This document shows, piece by piece, positions 1 through 19,670 of a stretch of DNA of 64,000 nucleotides. Below the pieces are notes generated by a model. The model was not told the origin of the DNA. It searched no databases and saw nothing but the letters and a program-made list of their open reading frames with translations. The position numbers and the translations under genes were made by a program. Numbering within the stretch: the stretch's first letter is position 1; the number at the start of each line of letters is the position of its first letter. This stretch comes from Trematomus loennbergii (Eukaryota; Chordata; Actinopteri; Perciformes; Nototheniidae), in NCBI GenBank assembly GCA_012861695.1, contig JAAOOA010000181.1, positions 434,001 to 498,000 on the forward strand, in the 5' to 3' direction.

Positions 1-418
1 TTGAATTGGGTGATGGAGGAGATATTTCCAGAGTTAATTCATTTGTGTTTGGTTCGACTGAACAATTTCTGTTGAATATTTTAGATTATTATTTGTCCGA
101 CCTGATTCGGACACCCCACTTTATAAAGAAACATGTCACACCCGCTTCAAAGTGAAAGATATTCCACATCGTCTGTTCAATGTTATCTGACTCTCCAGAT
201 ATGAATGAAAGAGCGTGTTTTTAGAGTTGTTCACGCCTGCCTTAGTGGCTTATATTTAGTTATATAGCCATTTGAATAAAATAAAAATAATTGTGAGAAT
301 AACAGTGTATTTTTCTTTTATGTGTAAAAAATGTCAGAAGGGACTATTGGCCCCCGGGCATATTCACATTACTAATCCGGCCCTCTTTGACAAAAGTGTG
401 CACACGCCTTGATCCTGT
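1..418. other. Downstream flank of the TRIM gene, no gene seen
   Basis: This stretch follows the stop codon of the minus-strand TRIM gene, so its right part is probably TRIM 3'UTR. The rest is AT-rich, with a GC-rich patch around 345-415 that resembles the terminus of a dispersed fish DNA element. No convincing poly(A) signal or coding frame is seen on either strand. Confidence 0.5.
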
Positions 419-1881
419 TTATCTCTGCTCCACTGTCACACACACCTTCAGCGGTAATATCTTCACTTCCTCCTCAGTGTGAATGAATGGAAACATCTTC
501 TGAGTGAAAGTGTGTGTGAAGGTGTGTATGTGTGTGTTAGTGTCAGGATCAGAGAACGACAACTCTCCTCTGTTCCAGTCCAGATTCACTCGGACCCTCT
601 GGAGCTCCTTCTGCAGGCTGAGAGGAGCGTCTGGATCTGGAGGTGAACGTGCGGAGTATTTACCTTCATCGAAAGCTATTCCCCATGATCCAGACCGCAT
701 GTCTCCCTTCCTCTGGACAGACTCTGCCAACACACCCAGTAACCAGCATGTACTGTCTGTGACCTGGACATCCCAGCTGTGAGCCCCTGAGGTAAAGCCC
801 TCAGAGCCCAGGACACGGATGTGATGATCAAACCTCTCTGGATTTTCAGGAAGTTCCTGTTCTTCCTCTTGCTCTTCTTCCTCTTCCTCCTCCCAATCCT
901 CCTCGTCTTCTTGTTCTTCTTCCTCCTCTCTTCCTGTCTCACAGAAGTCAGATCTTCAGACAGGAAGAGTAATGGATGAGCAGTGTTTGGGTCCAGTGAG
1001 AGGACAGTAGGACACCATGTCCTTCATCTTGCTCCAGATGTTGAAGCTGAGGTTGCCCAGGTGTTTGGCCTGGTCTATCAGAGCTCCTGAGGGCAGCTGT
1101 GGCTCCTCCAGCAGGGGGCGCTGCAGCCTCTCCACTGCAGTCCTTGTAGTTGAGCAGGAAGGAGACGTCTTCAGCTCTCAGCTCCTCCTCTGTGGCTCTG
1201 ACTGTGTGTGAAAGAGCTGCTATCTCTCTGCTCAGAGCCTCCATCTTCTCCTCCATCATCTTCCTCTTCTGCTCCTCTTCCTCCCTCAGTGCAGCCATCC
1301 TGGCCTCCTCTTCCTCTTCTAGAAACTGGTGAAGCTTCTTGAACTGCTCCTTAATCTGCGTCTCTGTGTGTTGAGCCTGGACCTTCAGGTGTCCTGCTGT
1401 TAGATCAAACTTCACTTTAACTTCTTCAAAGAGCTTCAGTTTCTTCTTTAAGGGCTGCAGAGACTTCTGGAGCTCCTTCTTGAGACCCTTTGCAGCTTCA
1501 TCCATGGGTCTGATTCTGTGGTTGGTGTGTTTATCTGAATCTCTGCAGACGAGACACACTGGCTGCTGATGGTCCAGACAGAAGAGTCGGAGTTTCAAAG
1601 AGTGCAGACTGCAGATAGCCTCTGAAGGTCTCTGATCTCTCTCCAGTAAGAAGGTCTCACTCAGGTTCTTTAAAGCCAGGTTACAGGAGGTTCTCCTCTT
1701 GAAGATTTTCTCTTACAAACTGGACACTCCTTTACTTCTTTCCTATCCCACCAGGTCTGCAGACAGGCTTTACAGAAGCTGTGGCTACAGGACAGAAGAA
1801 CAGGATCTCTAAAGACTTCTTGACAGACCGGACAGCAGAGATCTTCCTCTAACCTGGAAGCCATGTTGTCTCTGAGTGAAG
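419..1881 (-). CDS. TRIM-family RING/B-box/coiled-coil/PRY-SPRY E3 ubiquitin ligase-like gene, frame-disrupted
   Basis: Start ATG is at 1862-1864 and the stop at 419-421; the exon begins at 1881 after an acceptor ending tttcag. In order, the frames show a C3HC4 RING ([24 protein letters not shown]), a B-box ([19 protein letters not shown]), a coiled coil rich in Glu, Lys and Leu, and a PRY/SPRY domain ([41 protein letters not shown]). This layout matches the large fish family annotated as zinc-binding protein A33-like, NF7-like or TRIM35-like. By family, such proteins act as cytosolic or nuclear E3 ligases, often in immune signalling; the substrate here is unknown. At least three frame changes occur: near 1675 (CCC read as CC), near 1125 and near 990. 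An acidic Glu-rich insertion lies inside PRY. The frame changes look like assembly errors, but a real pseudogene cannot be excluded. Confidence 0.8.
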
Positions 1882-2448
1882 CTGAAACACAGCAGACAGG
1901 AATTAGTCAGTCATGGCTCCCATCCCCTCCTCTACTGACTTCACTAACATTCTCTTTGCCCCTTTCACACCGGCGCTTTTTCCTGTTCACACCGCAGCGG
2001 CGCCGCGTCATAGCTCCGGAATGCGTTCCTTCCAGCTCCAAAAAATTGTCGGTCCAGAGGCAAGAGCTTTGGAGCTATGACACGGCGTCGCTTACGTCTC
2101 TTACGTCGAGGCGTGCAGGAAACCTTACTTTGACCATCCGTTCGCTGTTATTGATCATTGTGGAGAGCAGGCAGACGTTTTGTTTGTTATTATAGCAGCT
2201 ATCGGATGGAATCAATACATGGGCTGCACAGGTTGTCATGTCCGACTATCACACGTAGAATCATAATGAAAAATACGCCGGTAAAATGTGCCTGTATAAA
2301 ACGGCTTAGCAAGTAGTCAGTTTAGCTTCGGTTGCTATGCTAACATCACCCATATTATACCAGAGAACTTTCATAACAGCGTTGTGATGCCAAACAGCGT
2401 CAATTCAGACTGACACACATTCACTTAAGGGGAACTAGGGATATGTAT

Positions 2449-3875
2449 CAGTGTGAGAAAAAGTTTTTAGAGAGTACTTGTCCATGGACAAGTGAGTTTG
2501 GCAATTTACTTGTCCGAATACATTTTTCACTTGTCCAGAATGGACAAAAATTGGGGCCACTGGAATCTTCTTCGCCAACGTATTTTACTTTTCCCCACGA
2601 TTTTTACGTACGAAGTTAAGATTTTACTGCATCACACATAGGGTTGGGTATAGTTTGGATTTTAACGATTCCGGTTCTGCTTTTCGATTCCGGTTATTTT
2701 CGGTTCTCGATTCCGGTTCTTTGAGAGGGTAAAAATAAGTCCCATGACAAACTGGGAGAAAAACATATTTATGAAAACATTAAGTCAAATCTGTATTCCT
2801 ATTTAGAAATCACTTCATACTGTTTAATTTCTTACGGTTATTGAATACAATTATATAAAAATAATCTCTGCATTGTTTAGTTAGTTCTATGTGGTGCAGT
2901 TTGAGAATGTACAATTGGCCCAGTCTCCTCTGATGTTACACTGCAACCTGCCTGTGAGACAGAGTCCAACCACACATGTCCAACACATAGGCCTAATAAT
3001 AATAATACATTATATTTATAGCCTATAGGCCTAGCGCTTTTCTACAACTCAAAGACGCTTGCATGCTTACACATGTCCTGCAATACACATGCTGCAGCTG
3101 CCCAGCTGCTCACTGTTTGTAAAAGTAAATAAATACTATTTTCATTTCAATAATGTATTTTCTATACCCTGCTTCATAAACAATACTGACATCCCTGTGC
3201 TCCTCCGAGTCTGGGGGTCGGGGGATGTGAGGACAGCGCGAGGACACAGACAGGGAGGCTGATTTACTTCATAAAGGAAATGGCGTCAATATTAACAACA
3301 TAGGAGCTAAAACGCTTAATAACCTTCATTACGTGTTAAAGAAAGAACATAAGAAAGTTTGACAAAGATTAGGCTGTTAAACGGGCAGCGGGTCCGCTGT
3401 GTGTAGAAAGAGAGAGGGAGAGAGAGAACTGCACCGTGCAGCGATCAGATGATCCGGAGCAGAGAGAGAGCTGCGGTCCGCGGGGCTCGGCCTCGCCTCC
3501 TGTCCTCACAACTCTTATTAATCCCGGTACCGGACAATTGTTATTTGTTCCTACTCGGAACCGAGTTTTGCTTCCCAACCCTGCCACTGTGCTACACTTC
3601 CCGCCCACCCCGTCTAACAGTACAGAAAGCGGCGAGATGCATTTCCTTAGGAATCGACAAGCAGAACCGAAACTAACATTTCTAAACGAACAATGGCGGA
3701 CACGGACAATTTGCGAATGAGTTCTGCATTTTGTAAACTGAGTTTATCAATAATTTGTCAATAAATGAGGGCTAAAAACGTCACTTGTCCGCTGGACAAG
3801 TCAATTGAAAGATCTACTTGTCCGACATTGTAAATAACACGTCCCGGACGGTGGGACGTGCTTTTTCGCACACTG
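2449..3875. mobile_element. DNA transposon inserted inside the CACACC-ended element
   Basis: The copy of the host element near 51.33 kb lacks this segment and serves as an empty site. The insert has ends CAGTGTGAGAAAAAG and CTTTTTCGCACACTG, flanked on both sides by TGTAT. Near its two ends it has ACTTGTCC-rich repeats (about 2477-2545 and 3783-3830). The superfamily is uncertain: the termini look hAT-like, but the duplication reads as 5 bp rather than 8. Confidence 0.7.
2640..3582. mobile_element. Probable hAT-like non-autonomous element, third nesting level
   Basis: The left end TAGGGTTGGGTATAGTTTGG and the right end GTTTTGCTTCCCAACCCTG form imperfect inverted repeats of a common fish hAT type. 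The inner sequence repeats motifs around GATTCCGGTT. No intact target duplication or transposase frame is seen. Confidence 0.45.
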
Positions 3876-4311
3876 TGTATCAGCTGCTTGTGTGACAGTC
3901 AGACAGTGAATACTTTAGAGCCGTGTGAGCTAACCCGGAGCTAACGGGAGAATAAACTCCCGTTGGAAGAGCAGCCAGCACTGCAGCGGTCGGTAAATGC
4001 CGCTGAAACACATTAATAAACAATGAACCACGGCACTCTGGAGAAAAGTATAAGGTTGGAGAAGTATGATTAAAAGCAACATGATCATCGACCCGACGCA
4101 GTCCCCCCCCCCGTTGTTGTTGTGAGCTCCGTTGGGGAGAAAATCAGCGACGTAAACTGTGACGTCATGACGCAGCAGCGGCAGCTGGGCGGTGTGAACA
4201 GAGCGGGCTGAAAAGGGAAACCGGAGCTGAACCAGAAAAGCTCTCGCTAGGAGCTAGAAAGGGAAAAGCGCTGGTGTGAAAGCCGCATATGAGTGATGTT
4301 TGGAGACTCAC

Positions 4312-4475
4312 CTTCAGGGGGGAGGGTCAGCTGTCAGCAGGTTGAAGCAGCAGTGCTGTAGTTTCCACTTTTCTCTCCTGTAGCTGAACTCAGAGGAAGT
4401 TGTTCATTTGGTCTGAAGGTGAATCTGATCGTCTGTTTTTCAGTCCGTCTGTCTCTCTGCAGTGAGGGAGAGGAA
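4312..4475 (-). other. Probable 5'UTR exon of the TRIM gene
   Basis: The donor is perfect (CTGAAG|GTGAGTCTCC on the minus strand), and it is paired with the acceptor directly upstream of the TRIM start codon. The upstream edge (transcription start) is a guess from where recognisable repeat sequence begins. Confidence 0.5.
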
Positions 4476-5162
4476 CAAACTGTTTCAAACTAAAGTAACC
4501 AGCCTGTTTTGAAAATGCAAGAAGTACAGGTATTTGTCAAAGTCAAAGTAAAAAGTCGTCAGAAAAATAAGTAGTGGAGTAAAGTACTGATACCAGAAAA
4601 ATGTACTTAAGTACAGTAACAAAGTATTTGTACTCCACTACTTCCCACCTCTGCTCGGAGCAAAGTCTGCTTCAGAAACCGAGACAAGCAGCTCCAGTCC
4701 CAGAACCAACAGACAGAATGACCCGCTCTTTAAGAACCAGTCGGTGTCGCTGCGGCTCAGACACACATGGATTTATTAAGTTTGGAAAACTTGTGTTGCG
4801 GTTATTTTTGCGGTTTATGGTCGATTAAAATATACGAGGTCTTTGCTTGCAGAGTATGGACGTCTTTGTGCTATATTCAGACGATACATAGCCTACTTGT
4901 AAATACTGGTCGTAGCTTCCTTCCTTTTAAGCCACTAGACGCCTTAAACAGACATTTATAACTCATTTTCTTTCCTTTATATTACTTACAGTTGAAGATT
5001 TGCTTGGCCTCCGATGGTTAGATGATGATTTATGCGAAGTGTTTGCTAAAAATAAAATAACAAACTTTTACACATGCAACAAAGCAAGGCCGTAGTCATG
5101 GAGTCAACATTGGGGGGGACCAAAAATTAAATCAAAATTTGAATACAAATTTCCTGCCATTC
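4476..5162. other. Intergenic, repeat-derived, no gene
   Basis: Around 4555-4650 is a dispersed fish repeat with AGTACTTAAGTACA-like motifs; related sequence occurs near 48.53-48.78 kb. The remainder is AT-rich with no coding signal on either strand. Confidence 0.5.
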
Positions 5163-5165
5163 TAA

Positions 5166-5746
5166 CGGCCCGTCCACACAGCAGCGTTAAAAAAATCTTG
5201 AAACGCTTCTGCCCATTCACTTTGAATGGGGTGACGTCACTTTGCCTCACTTTTCGCCGAACTGCATTGTGGGAAGCAGAGCGGAGATTTTCAGGATTTT
5301 CAGGATTCAAGTTGAGCAATGTTCAACTTTTGAAGCTGAGGTGGAAGCGTCAGCCAATCAAATCCCGTTTATGCAAATCTGACAGTTCAAGCGCTAGCCA
5401 ATCAAACGCGTGTATGCTGGGAGAGACATACCGCAGGTCATTTCCTCATATTCCAAAAAATGGAGGAGAAATTAGCGGTAGCGAATCACCCGGTGCTTTA
5501 TGACCAGTCCCTATTTACCTACCGGGATACAAACCGGAGGAGCCAGCATGGAGGGAGGTGGCAGAGACAGTGGTAGGTTTTCGCCTGTTTGGGGAGTTTA
5601 TATCCAGTTTACTTCGGGCTTTTTTGCTTCGTATGTCGGGGCGGGAGATTCATGTGATTGGTTGTTGGTGCCTTGCTCGCAAAAAATCCCCAAGCTTCAG
5701 ATACGCCCACCTCCAAGATTTTTTTAACGCTGCTGTGTGGACGCCG
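5166..5746. mobile_element. PIF/Harbinger-like MITE with TAA target duplication
   Basis: Terminal inverted repeats of about 33 bp: the left reads CGGCCCGTCCACACAGCAGC and the right end is its complement, ending GCTGTGTGGACGCCG. The element is flanked by TAA on both sides (5163-5165 and 5747-5749), as expected for PIF/Harbinger. Internal frames on both strands are short and unlike a transposase. Confidence 0.8.
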
Positions 5747-5879
5747 TAAAGGAAAATATATAAAGATTCACTAACACATGGGATACTTTAAAACCTGTGC
5801 AACCCCATGCCCCTGCCCGTGGGGGCAAAAAACAACAATATTCACGAAACTGTGTCTCAGGCATGGGCGTAGGAAGCAT

Positions 5880-6115
5880 CCTCAATGTGGGTGGGACAAT
5901 TTGACGGGGGGTGTGGCAGGTGGTGGACCTAACCTTCTCTAGGGGTTTTTTTTTTTTAAATGTTGAAGTTAAATGCATCAATCTGGTGCACTTTGAGAGC
6001 AAAATTAGGGACTAAATCTATGGATACATCTCTCAACACCATATGAAACAGATCTGAACAGATTTCCTTTTTCTTTATGCATATTTTACAAATCACTCCC
6101 CTTTTAAACTGTAGT
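5880..6115. repeat. Dispersed repeat, copy 1
   Basis: This segment shares long near-identical stretches with 8281-8480, for example GCATCAATCTGGTGCACTTT and ATTTTACAAATCACTCCCC. The two copies lie in the same orientation about 2.4 kb apart. Family not identified. Confidence 0.6.
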
Positions 6116-7441
6116 ATGAGTTGGAATTATTTCATACCTGTTATTCTCTTATTTTGTATAACTATAATGATCATATAAAGGTGTGCCTTGGAAATACTTG
6201 TTTTGCATCAATCTTGATAGACGGTACTTATTATATGTTATAGTTTGGATTCCTAAGCTTTTAGTCTACTATCCCATCATTCAAGGGTGGTTTTCACTAT
6301 AAGTAATGTTTTTTTTTGGACGGACACTATAATTTACACTTTTTTACTATGTTCAATCTGAATTTACTTTAAAAACATCTATATTGATTCTGACTTTTTC
6401 TACATCCAACTCACAGGTTTATCATTGCTTTGAGAAAAAAGATTATTAATTTACCATTTTAGAAGTGAAGATATAGTCAATTGTTCTGGGAATGTCATTT
6501 TCGAGCCTGAGACCTGAAAAACAGGCTTGGGGCTTATCTGGTTAAAATGTTTTACCATAATGTCTAATTGTGCATTGTATTACATCGCCCTATTTTATCT
6601 AGTTTAGCTTTTCTTGTTTCGTTGTTTGTAATGGCAGAGATTAGGGATGAATAAAGTACAACTATAACCATAATCATATAAAGCATTTCAATCCATAGAA
6701 AGGTCTGTGCCACGCAATTTCAGTAGAAACAGGAACACTTTATTGCCCTTTTGTTTGTTGAATACTATTTCATAATAATTGTAGAGTATTTATTTAATTA
6801 ATTCTGGCACCTTTGGTATTCCATAGGTGTCACACATCAGTTTTAAATCTTTCCACACTCTACAAATGACAAAATAAAATAGAAATAATCCACATGAATA
6901 AATATTTATTGGATTACATCCAAAACGACACCGTCATTTTCCACATAGCTGACACTAGCCCGCCAAACCCTGGCGAGCAACTGAAACCAGCTAGCCCACA
7001 GCTAGTTAGCTACTATTCCTGAAAAGTTCGGTTTTAACATCAGAACTACAAGTTACTTACACAAAGAAGCTAAACCGGAGGGTTCATTAACATTACCATT
7101 ACGAAATAAAATAATATAGATTACTTTAGGGCTAACTAGAAAAGATACCAGAACTGATGGAGGGCAAATTAAAACATGACTGACCTGCTTGGAGCATCAA
7201 GCTAACTGAAGCTGGACTCAGACGTGCGACAGCGAAATACACCCCCGTACAAAATAAAGGTATGCATAAACAAACAAGGCGGAACCAATTTACATATGAA
7301 AAGAATATATCATTTTGTTGAAGTTCACAATAACAGAAAATAAAGATTTTCAAGTAAACAAATAGCCAAATAAAAAAGGCATAGAATAGCAATTTTATTT
7401 TAATAAAAAAAAAATATTGGGGGGGATGTGTCCCCCCAATA
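6116..7441. other. Intergenic AT-rich DNA, no gene recognised
   Basis: The stretch is AT-rich with frequent stops in all frames. The 142-residue minus-strand frame at 7132-7560 is hydrophobic but crosses into the foldback element and resembles no family. No splice-linked exon is seen. Confidence 0.5.
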
Positions 7442-8109
7442 GAGAGGCGAAGTACCTCCTCTTCCGGTTGAGCTCCATGGGACCTTATTTCGGAAAAGTT
7501 ATGCATTGAAGTCAATGGAGAGAGAAAGATTATCTTTCGATCCCGTTTGAATTGAGCCACGAATTACACATATGATGTTTGTCAATTTAAAAGATAATTT
7601 TACAAGTCAAAAAAATAAAAATGTGTCGTAAAACTGTGAAGTAACACTTTTTTTGTGTGAAACCACTCAATGACCTACATCTCCCGTCTCGCACCACACA
7701 CCAAGACGGCCGTCACGTTGGCACATTTTACCTCTTTCTTTCAGAATGAGGCGGAAAGTATTAAAAGAGGTGAAAATCACTACAAGTCTGGGCATGTTGA
7801 GAGCTGTACATACACACAAGGGGAGTGAGTCGGTTCCTAAGAGCCAGCATGCGGGACCGGGATTCTGGGATTTGTAGTCTTTCTAGTTGCGTATTTTTCC
7901 AAGTCTTATATTTCAACAGTTTTACGACAAACTGTGACTTTTTTACATGGAAATTATTATTTAAGATCGACAAACATCATATGTGTAATTCGTGGCACAA
8001 TTCAAACGGGATCGAAAGATAATCTTTCTCTCTCCATTGACTTCAATACAAACTTTTTCCGAAATAAGGTCCCATGAGTCCCACCGGAAAGGGAGGGACT
8101 TCGCCTCTC
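7442..8109. mobile_element. Foldback MITE with arms of about 190 bp
   Basis: The segment from 7442 to about 7640 is the reverse complement, with modest divergence, of about 7910-8109. Shared features include GGACCTTATTTCGGAAAA, GTCAATGGAGAGAGAAAG and ATTACACATATGATGTTTG. Ends are GAGAGGCGAAGT and ACTTCGCCTCTC. A central spacer of about 270 bp has no coding frame. The superfamily was not assigned because no target duplication is clear. Confidence 0.75.
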
Positions 8110-8280
8110 CATGTATATGGTGAATTCGGCCCTGCAACAAAGAAATGCAGACACTCACTATGACACGTGCATGCATGCATGCATGTGCACGGTTGTGGCA
8201 TGACCACCAAAACAGAAAGATATGGACATAAGATGTGTGCAAAACGTATTTAGTTTCTTATCCATGTGAACATGATTTAA

Positions 8281-8480
8281 GTGGGGGTGGACCTAACATC
8301 CTCTAGGGGGGTCCGGGGGCATGCTCCCCCGGAAGATTATTTTTTTTAAATATTGAAGTTAAAAGCATCAATCTGGTGCACTTTGAGAGATCTATGGATA
8401 CATCTCTGATGAAACAGAACTGTAAGCAGATTTTCTTTTTCTTTATGGATATTTTACAAATCACTCCCCTTTTAAATTGT
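8281..8480. repeat. Dispersed repeat, copy 2
   Basis: Second copy of the repeat at 5880-6115, same orientation. It retains a palindromic GC block (GGGGGCATGCTCCCCC, near 8312) that is missing from the first copy. Confidence 0.6.
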
Positions 8481-9106
8481 ATTCTTGTTTATTAATAACA
8501 ACTTTTGTTTACTGTCAAATAGTATTTTATACCTGTTTTTCATCTATTCTCTTATTTTTTAATAACTACAATGATCATATAAAGGTGTGCCTTTACCTCA
8601 CTGAGCTGAGGTTATCAGAGCCGCTCAGTCTTTCAGGAGAGAGCTCTCTAGCTCTCCCCCCCGCGGCCGCTTACACAGTATTCCAATGTTAACAAAAGCA
8701 CACAGAAGCTGTGTACGTTTTTTGGGAGTTTGATTTATTTTAAATTAACACAAATACAAAATTAAAACCTATAATTGCACACTAAAACTATTATTTCAAA
8801 AAAAGAACAATTTCACATAAACCTCTGGTTTTTACTGGGGCTGGGGCAGTTCAACTTGATTTTGGGGGGTGCGCCATAGTTTATGGGCGCTATACGCAAT
8901 ATAGGCGTAGTTCTGTTAGTATAAGATAATAAGATGTACTTTGTTGATCCAAAATTGGGAAATTGTGTTCTTATGAATTCAAATATATATTTTTTTTCTT
9001 TTTTTTTTCTCCCCAATTTCCGGCGCCCCCGATGGGTTGATGCGCCCTTAGCATTCGCTTATAATGCCTATGCCAAGGGCCGGCCCTGACTCCACCGCTC
9101 CCATGT

Positions 9107-9449
9107 TTTTTTTGTGTTGCCATAAGTTATTCTCTCTCCGTTGGTGCGCGGGGCTAATGCTAATGCTAATAATGCCAGCAAATACAATGGCGGCTTTTAC
9201 GGGGCGTGGTTTGCAATTCGCCCAGCCAATCAGAAATTGGTACTTTTTTCTCCCCAGGATAGTCCCACCTCTCTAGCAGGCACTAGAAATGGGGATAAAA
9301 GTTCTCTGAACTAAGTTCTTTTTTGGTGTGAACGCAAAATTAACGGAACTAAACGGGAAAAGTACGGGTAAAAGTACTGGCATTAGCATTATTATCATTA
9401 GCCCCGCGCACCAACGGAGAGAGAATAACTTGTGGCAACACAAAAAAAA
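9107..9449. mobile_element. Foldback MITE-like inverted repeat
   Basis: The left arm 9107-9176 and right arm 9379-9449 are inverted copies (for example GTTATTCTCTCTCCGTTGG against CCAACGGAGAGAGAATAAC). Sequence modules inside and just right of the repeat reappear, rearranged, at 59110-59705, so both belong to one MITE family whose terminus reads GTGTGAACGCG. Confidence 0.7.
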
Positions 9450-11110
9450 ACATTGGAGCGGTGGAGTGATGAAGAGGTGTCGGCGTTCTGGCGATTTACT
9501 CGGAAGGCTTCAGTAGAAGCTGCTGTCCCCAACTCCGGGGACTTCCGGCCGGGGATTTCGGGTGGCAGTATACGCCGTGAAGTTGTTTGTGGCCTGCCAG
9601 TAAACCCAAAGCAGAAGAAGAAGAAGTGACGTCAGCGGCTTCATTTGCGTAATCTTCCCTCAGGGAACTAATGGCGCATTTCCACTACAGCGCGGTTTAG
9701 ACCCCAGCCACACGAGGACGATAACGCAAACGGACCGCAATCGTTATCAAAAAAGTCTTCCGTCCACACGCAACAGGCACCAGAAACGTGTCCGTTCACA
9801 CGAGACCGCTCGAAAGCGCTGGAGAGGCTGTAGTACATATGCCAGGCCTGTAAGTGGCGCTGTACTCCTACCACAAAAGCAGCGAAGAAGACTTCCCGCG
9901 CATGGTTGCCCTTCTGTTTATTCTCCGCTGTGGACGCTCTGGCTCTTTTTCTCCCTCCCCGAGGCAAGCGTGTGCTCCTGCTGTATATCTCTCCGGTTAG
10001 TCCACCAGCAGATGACAAACACCCACCTCTCCGCCTCTTCCAAGGGACGAGGGGACCGTGCAGCAGAGTTTCAGTTAGATTTTTCTTCGCCGGTCAACAT
10101 GTCCGTTAAAGTTGAAATCTTCCGGACAAAATTAGAAAAGTGCCGGTCAAAGGTCTTCTTTGTTATTTATTGAGCTTTAAAACAAATGAATAATGACTCT
10201 ATATAATAATAATATTATCTTCCCCCCTCTTCTGCCAGCCCAGCAGCTGATCTCTGAGCAGGAGAGGTGGGGAGAGGCGGGGCTATTGGGTCATCGTTAT
10301 CAGGACATGATCGTATAGGCGTAAACACGGAGCCGTTTGCCCCCCCAGAGCGTTTTGTTTGCAGATCTACCCACCTAGGGACTCGTTGTCGTTATCGTTT
10401 TCTGCGTTTCCGTGTCGGCCTCGTCTGGCCGAACCGTCTATCTGATAGAGAACTGTAGGCCGGGGCTTTAAGTTTTGGTTGCGTTTCCACTAGGCGTAGT
10501 ACCGGCTAGCGGGTTCTATTTCAGTTTTTCTGGCCCCATAAAATCGAGGTTCTTAGCGGGCCAACAACCAGGCTGAGTCGGGCTGAGTATGCTAAACTAG
10601 AGAGAGAATCGCTGGCAAGGGGGCTACAACTACAACAAAATGAACATATTTGACCGTGATTTAATTGTAATACACGTTTCAAAATGATGCCGAAGTAACA
10701 ACATACTGATACCGGTTAGTAAAAACCATGAATTAATGATTTGCAGACAAGACGGCAGGCGAAAAACCTTTTAAAATGGGTGTTTTCTAAATGGAGATTG
10801 GCCTACAGACATAAATAAACCGGCAGTCTGTGGTTTGTACTTGTTTAACTTTTGTCTAGTTTCTGAACAGATATGAGGAGCTGTGAGCTTGAGTGCTAAC
10901 AGCTAATGGATGATGTTTTTCTGTGTTTCACATTGAAGATGACGTCACGGCTCCGCCTACACTACGTTTCTATAGTTACTGCCCCAGCTACTAAACTGTA
11001 TGGCAACGCAGCATAAAGTGAGCCTGGCCTAACAATACCGTACTAAGCCGAGCGAGGCCCTGCAGTGGAAATGCGCCTTAAGTGCTGGGAACTAAGTACG
11101 GCAAAGTACT
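9450..11110. repeat. Composite of nested MITE fragments upstream of nothing coding
   Basis: Inverted termini GGCGCATTTCCACTACAG (9673) and CTGCAGTGGAAATGCGCC (11060-11077) bracket several inner fragments. One of these, about 9821-9900, is shared with the elements at 22.97 and 45.68 kb (CGAAAGCGCTGGAGA, ACATATGCCAGGCCTG). Frames on both strands here are antisense or repeat-derived; no gene is supported. Confidence 0.5.
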
Positions 11111-11214
11111 TGGTGTGAAAGCGGCTATTTGATCCTCTGCTTCCTCAGTTTCTTATAGAGGTGAACCTCGGTGTTGAATAGAGACAAGAGAAAGGCAGTT
11201 AGTTCGATGGCACC

Positions 11215-11220
11215 TTTATT
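11215..11220 (-). other. Poly(A) signal AATAAA of EMC3
   Basis: The plus strand reads TTTATT, giving AATAAA on the minus strand about 780 bp after the EMC3 stop codon. It is the best candidate for the 3' end of the EMC3 transcript; the 3'UTR would be about 11195-11999. Confidence 0.5.
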
Positions 11221-11999
11221 AAACTGTCACACTCACTTCAAGTCGCGCTGGATGACCACGGGTAAAAAACACATGCAAAGAGTCCGCCTGCAGGGAAACA
11301 TGAACGCCTGCCGTCAGTTAAAGCTCTCATAACGTCCCAGTGGTCTTTAAACTTCCTGTTTCTGCGTCGCACCCGACAGAAACATCTTCCTGAGGAGATT
11401 CGTCTGGTGTCAGAATCCGCTGGTTTACTGAAACAACCCCGAACGCCGAACTCGTCAGCTCCACAAGTCAGAGCCGAGAAAGGGTCGGGCTAGAATAACT
11501 ATCTAGAACCTTTAGAACATGAGAGATTCTGGAACACTGGATACACAAAAACAAGCAAATATTTCATTACAATGTTATTCTAGAAAAATTAACTTAAGGA
11601 ACACTTTAATTAAATAATATACACCAACCCAACAACTGAGCTGACAACTTCATTTGCAAATTAAGACACAAGATTTTGGAAAGGCTAGTAAGTGGGTCTA
11701 TTTAAGTTACTATCTAATTGTCAAAAAGTTGAATAAGAACTCTTAACAAACAATTATAAATCAACACATTGAACATATGAAGGCACAAATTGGACACAAT
11801 AATTTGGAGGCAGGTAAAAAGGCAGAAAGTAAATAAAGTGCCCGATGAAGGTGAATACAGTGATCACATTAAATGATCTAACTCTAGCATTTGTGTTATA
11901 CTGTGTTCCAGATTTAAGAATTCTCTCAAGTGTTCTAGAATGTTCAGGACAGAGTTCTAGAACCCTAGTCTCAGGTGTTCCTCAGGGTTTCTCTCTAGT

Positions 12000-19539
<7,540 letters not shown>

Positions 19540-19670
19540 CGCTCTCTGTTCAACCAGCCAACCGTAGAAAGACAGGGAGACGCTCTGAAAGAGAGAAACA
19601 CCCCATCAAATATACATTTCAACAGACGTACAAAGACTTAATGTCACAATGTTTTTATTTCATATATCCC

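Larger units (their letters stand above)
1958..4290. mobile_element. MITE-like DNA element (CACACC-ended), copy 1, interrupted by another insertion
   Basis: The ends are inverted: the left reads CCCCTTTCACACCGGCG and the right reads CGCTGGTGTGAAAGCCGC. Segments 2122-2448 and 3881-4290 match the element at 50665-51768 almost base for base, so the two are copies of one family. No clean target duplication is visible for this copy. It carries no coding capacity. Confidence 0.75.
1882..4311 (-). other. First intron of the TRIM gene, filled with nested transposons
   Basis: The minus-strand donor is CTGAAG|GTGAGTCTCC (boundary 4311/4312) and the acceptor is gctgtgtttcag (boundary 1881/1882). Only about 75 bp at the left end and 20 bp at the right end look like original intron. 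The rest is transposon-derived (see the nested elements at 1958-4290). Confidence 0.7.
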
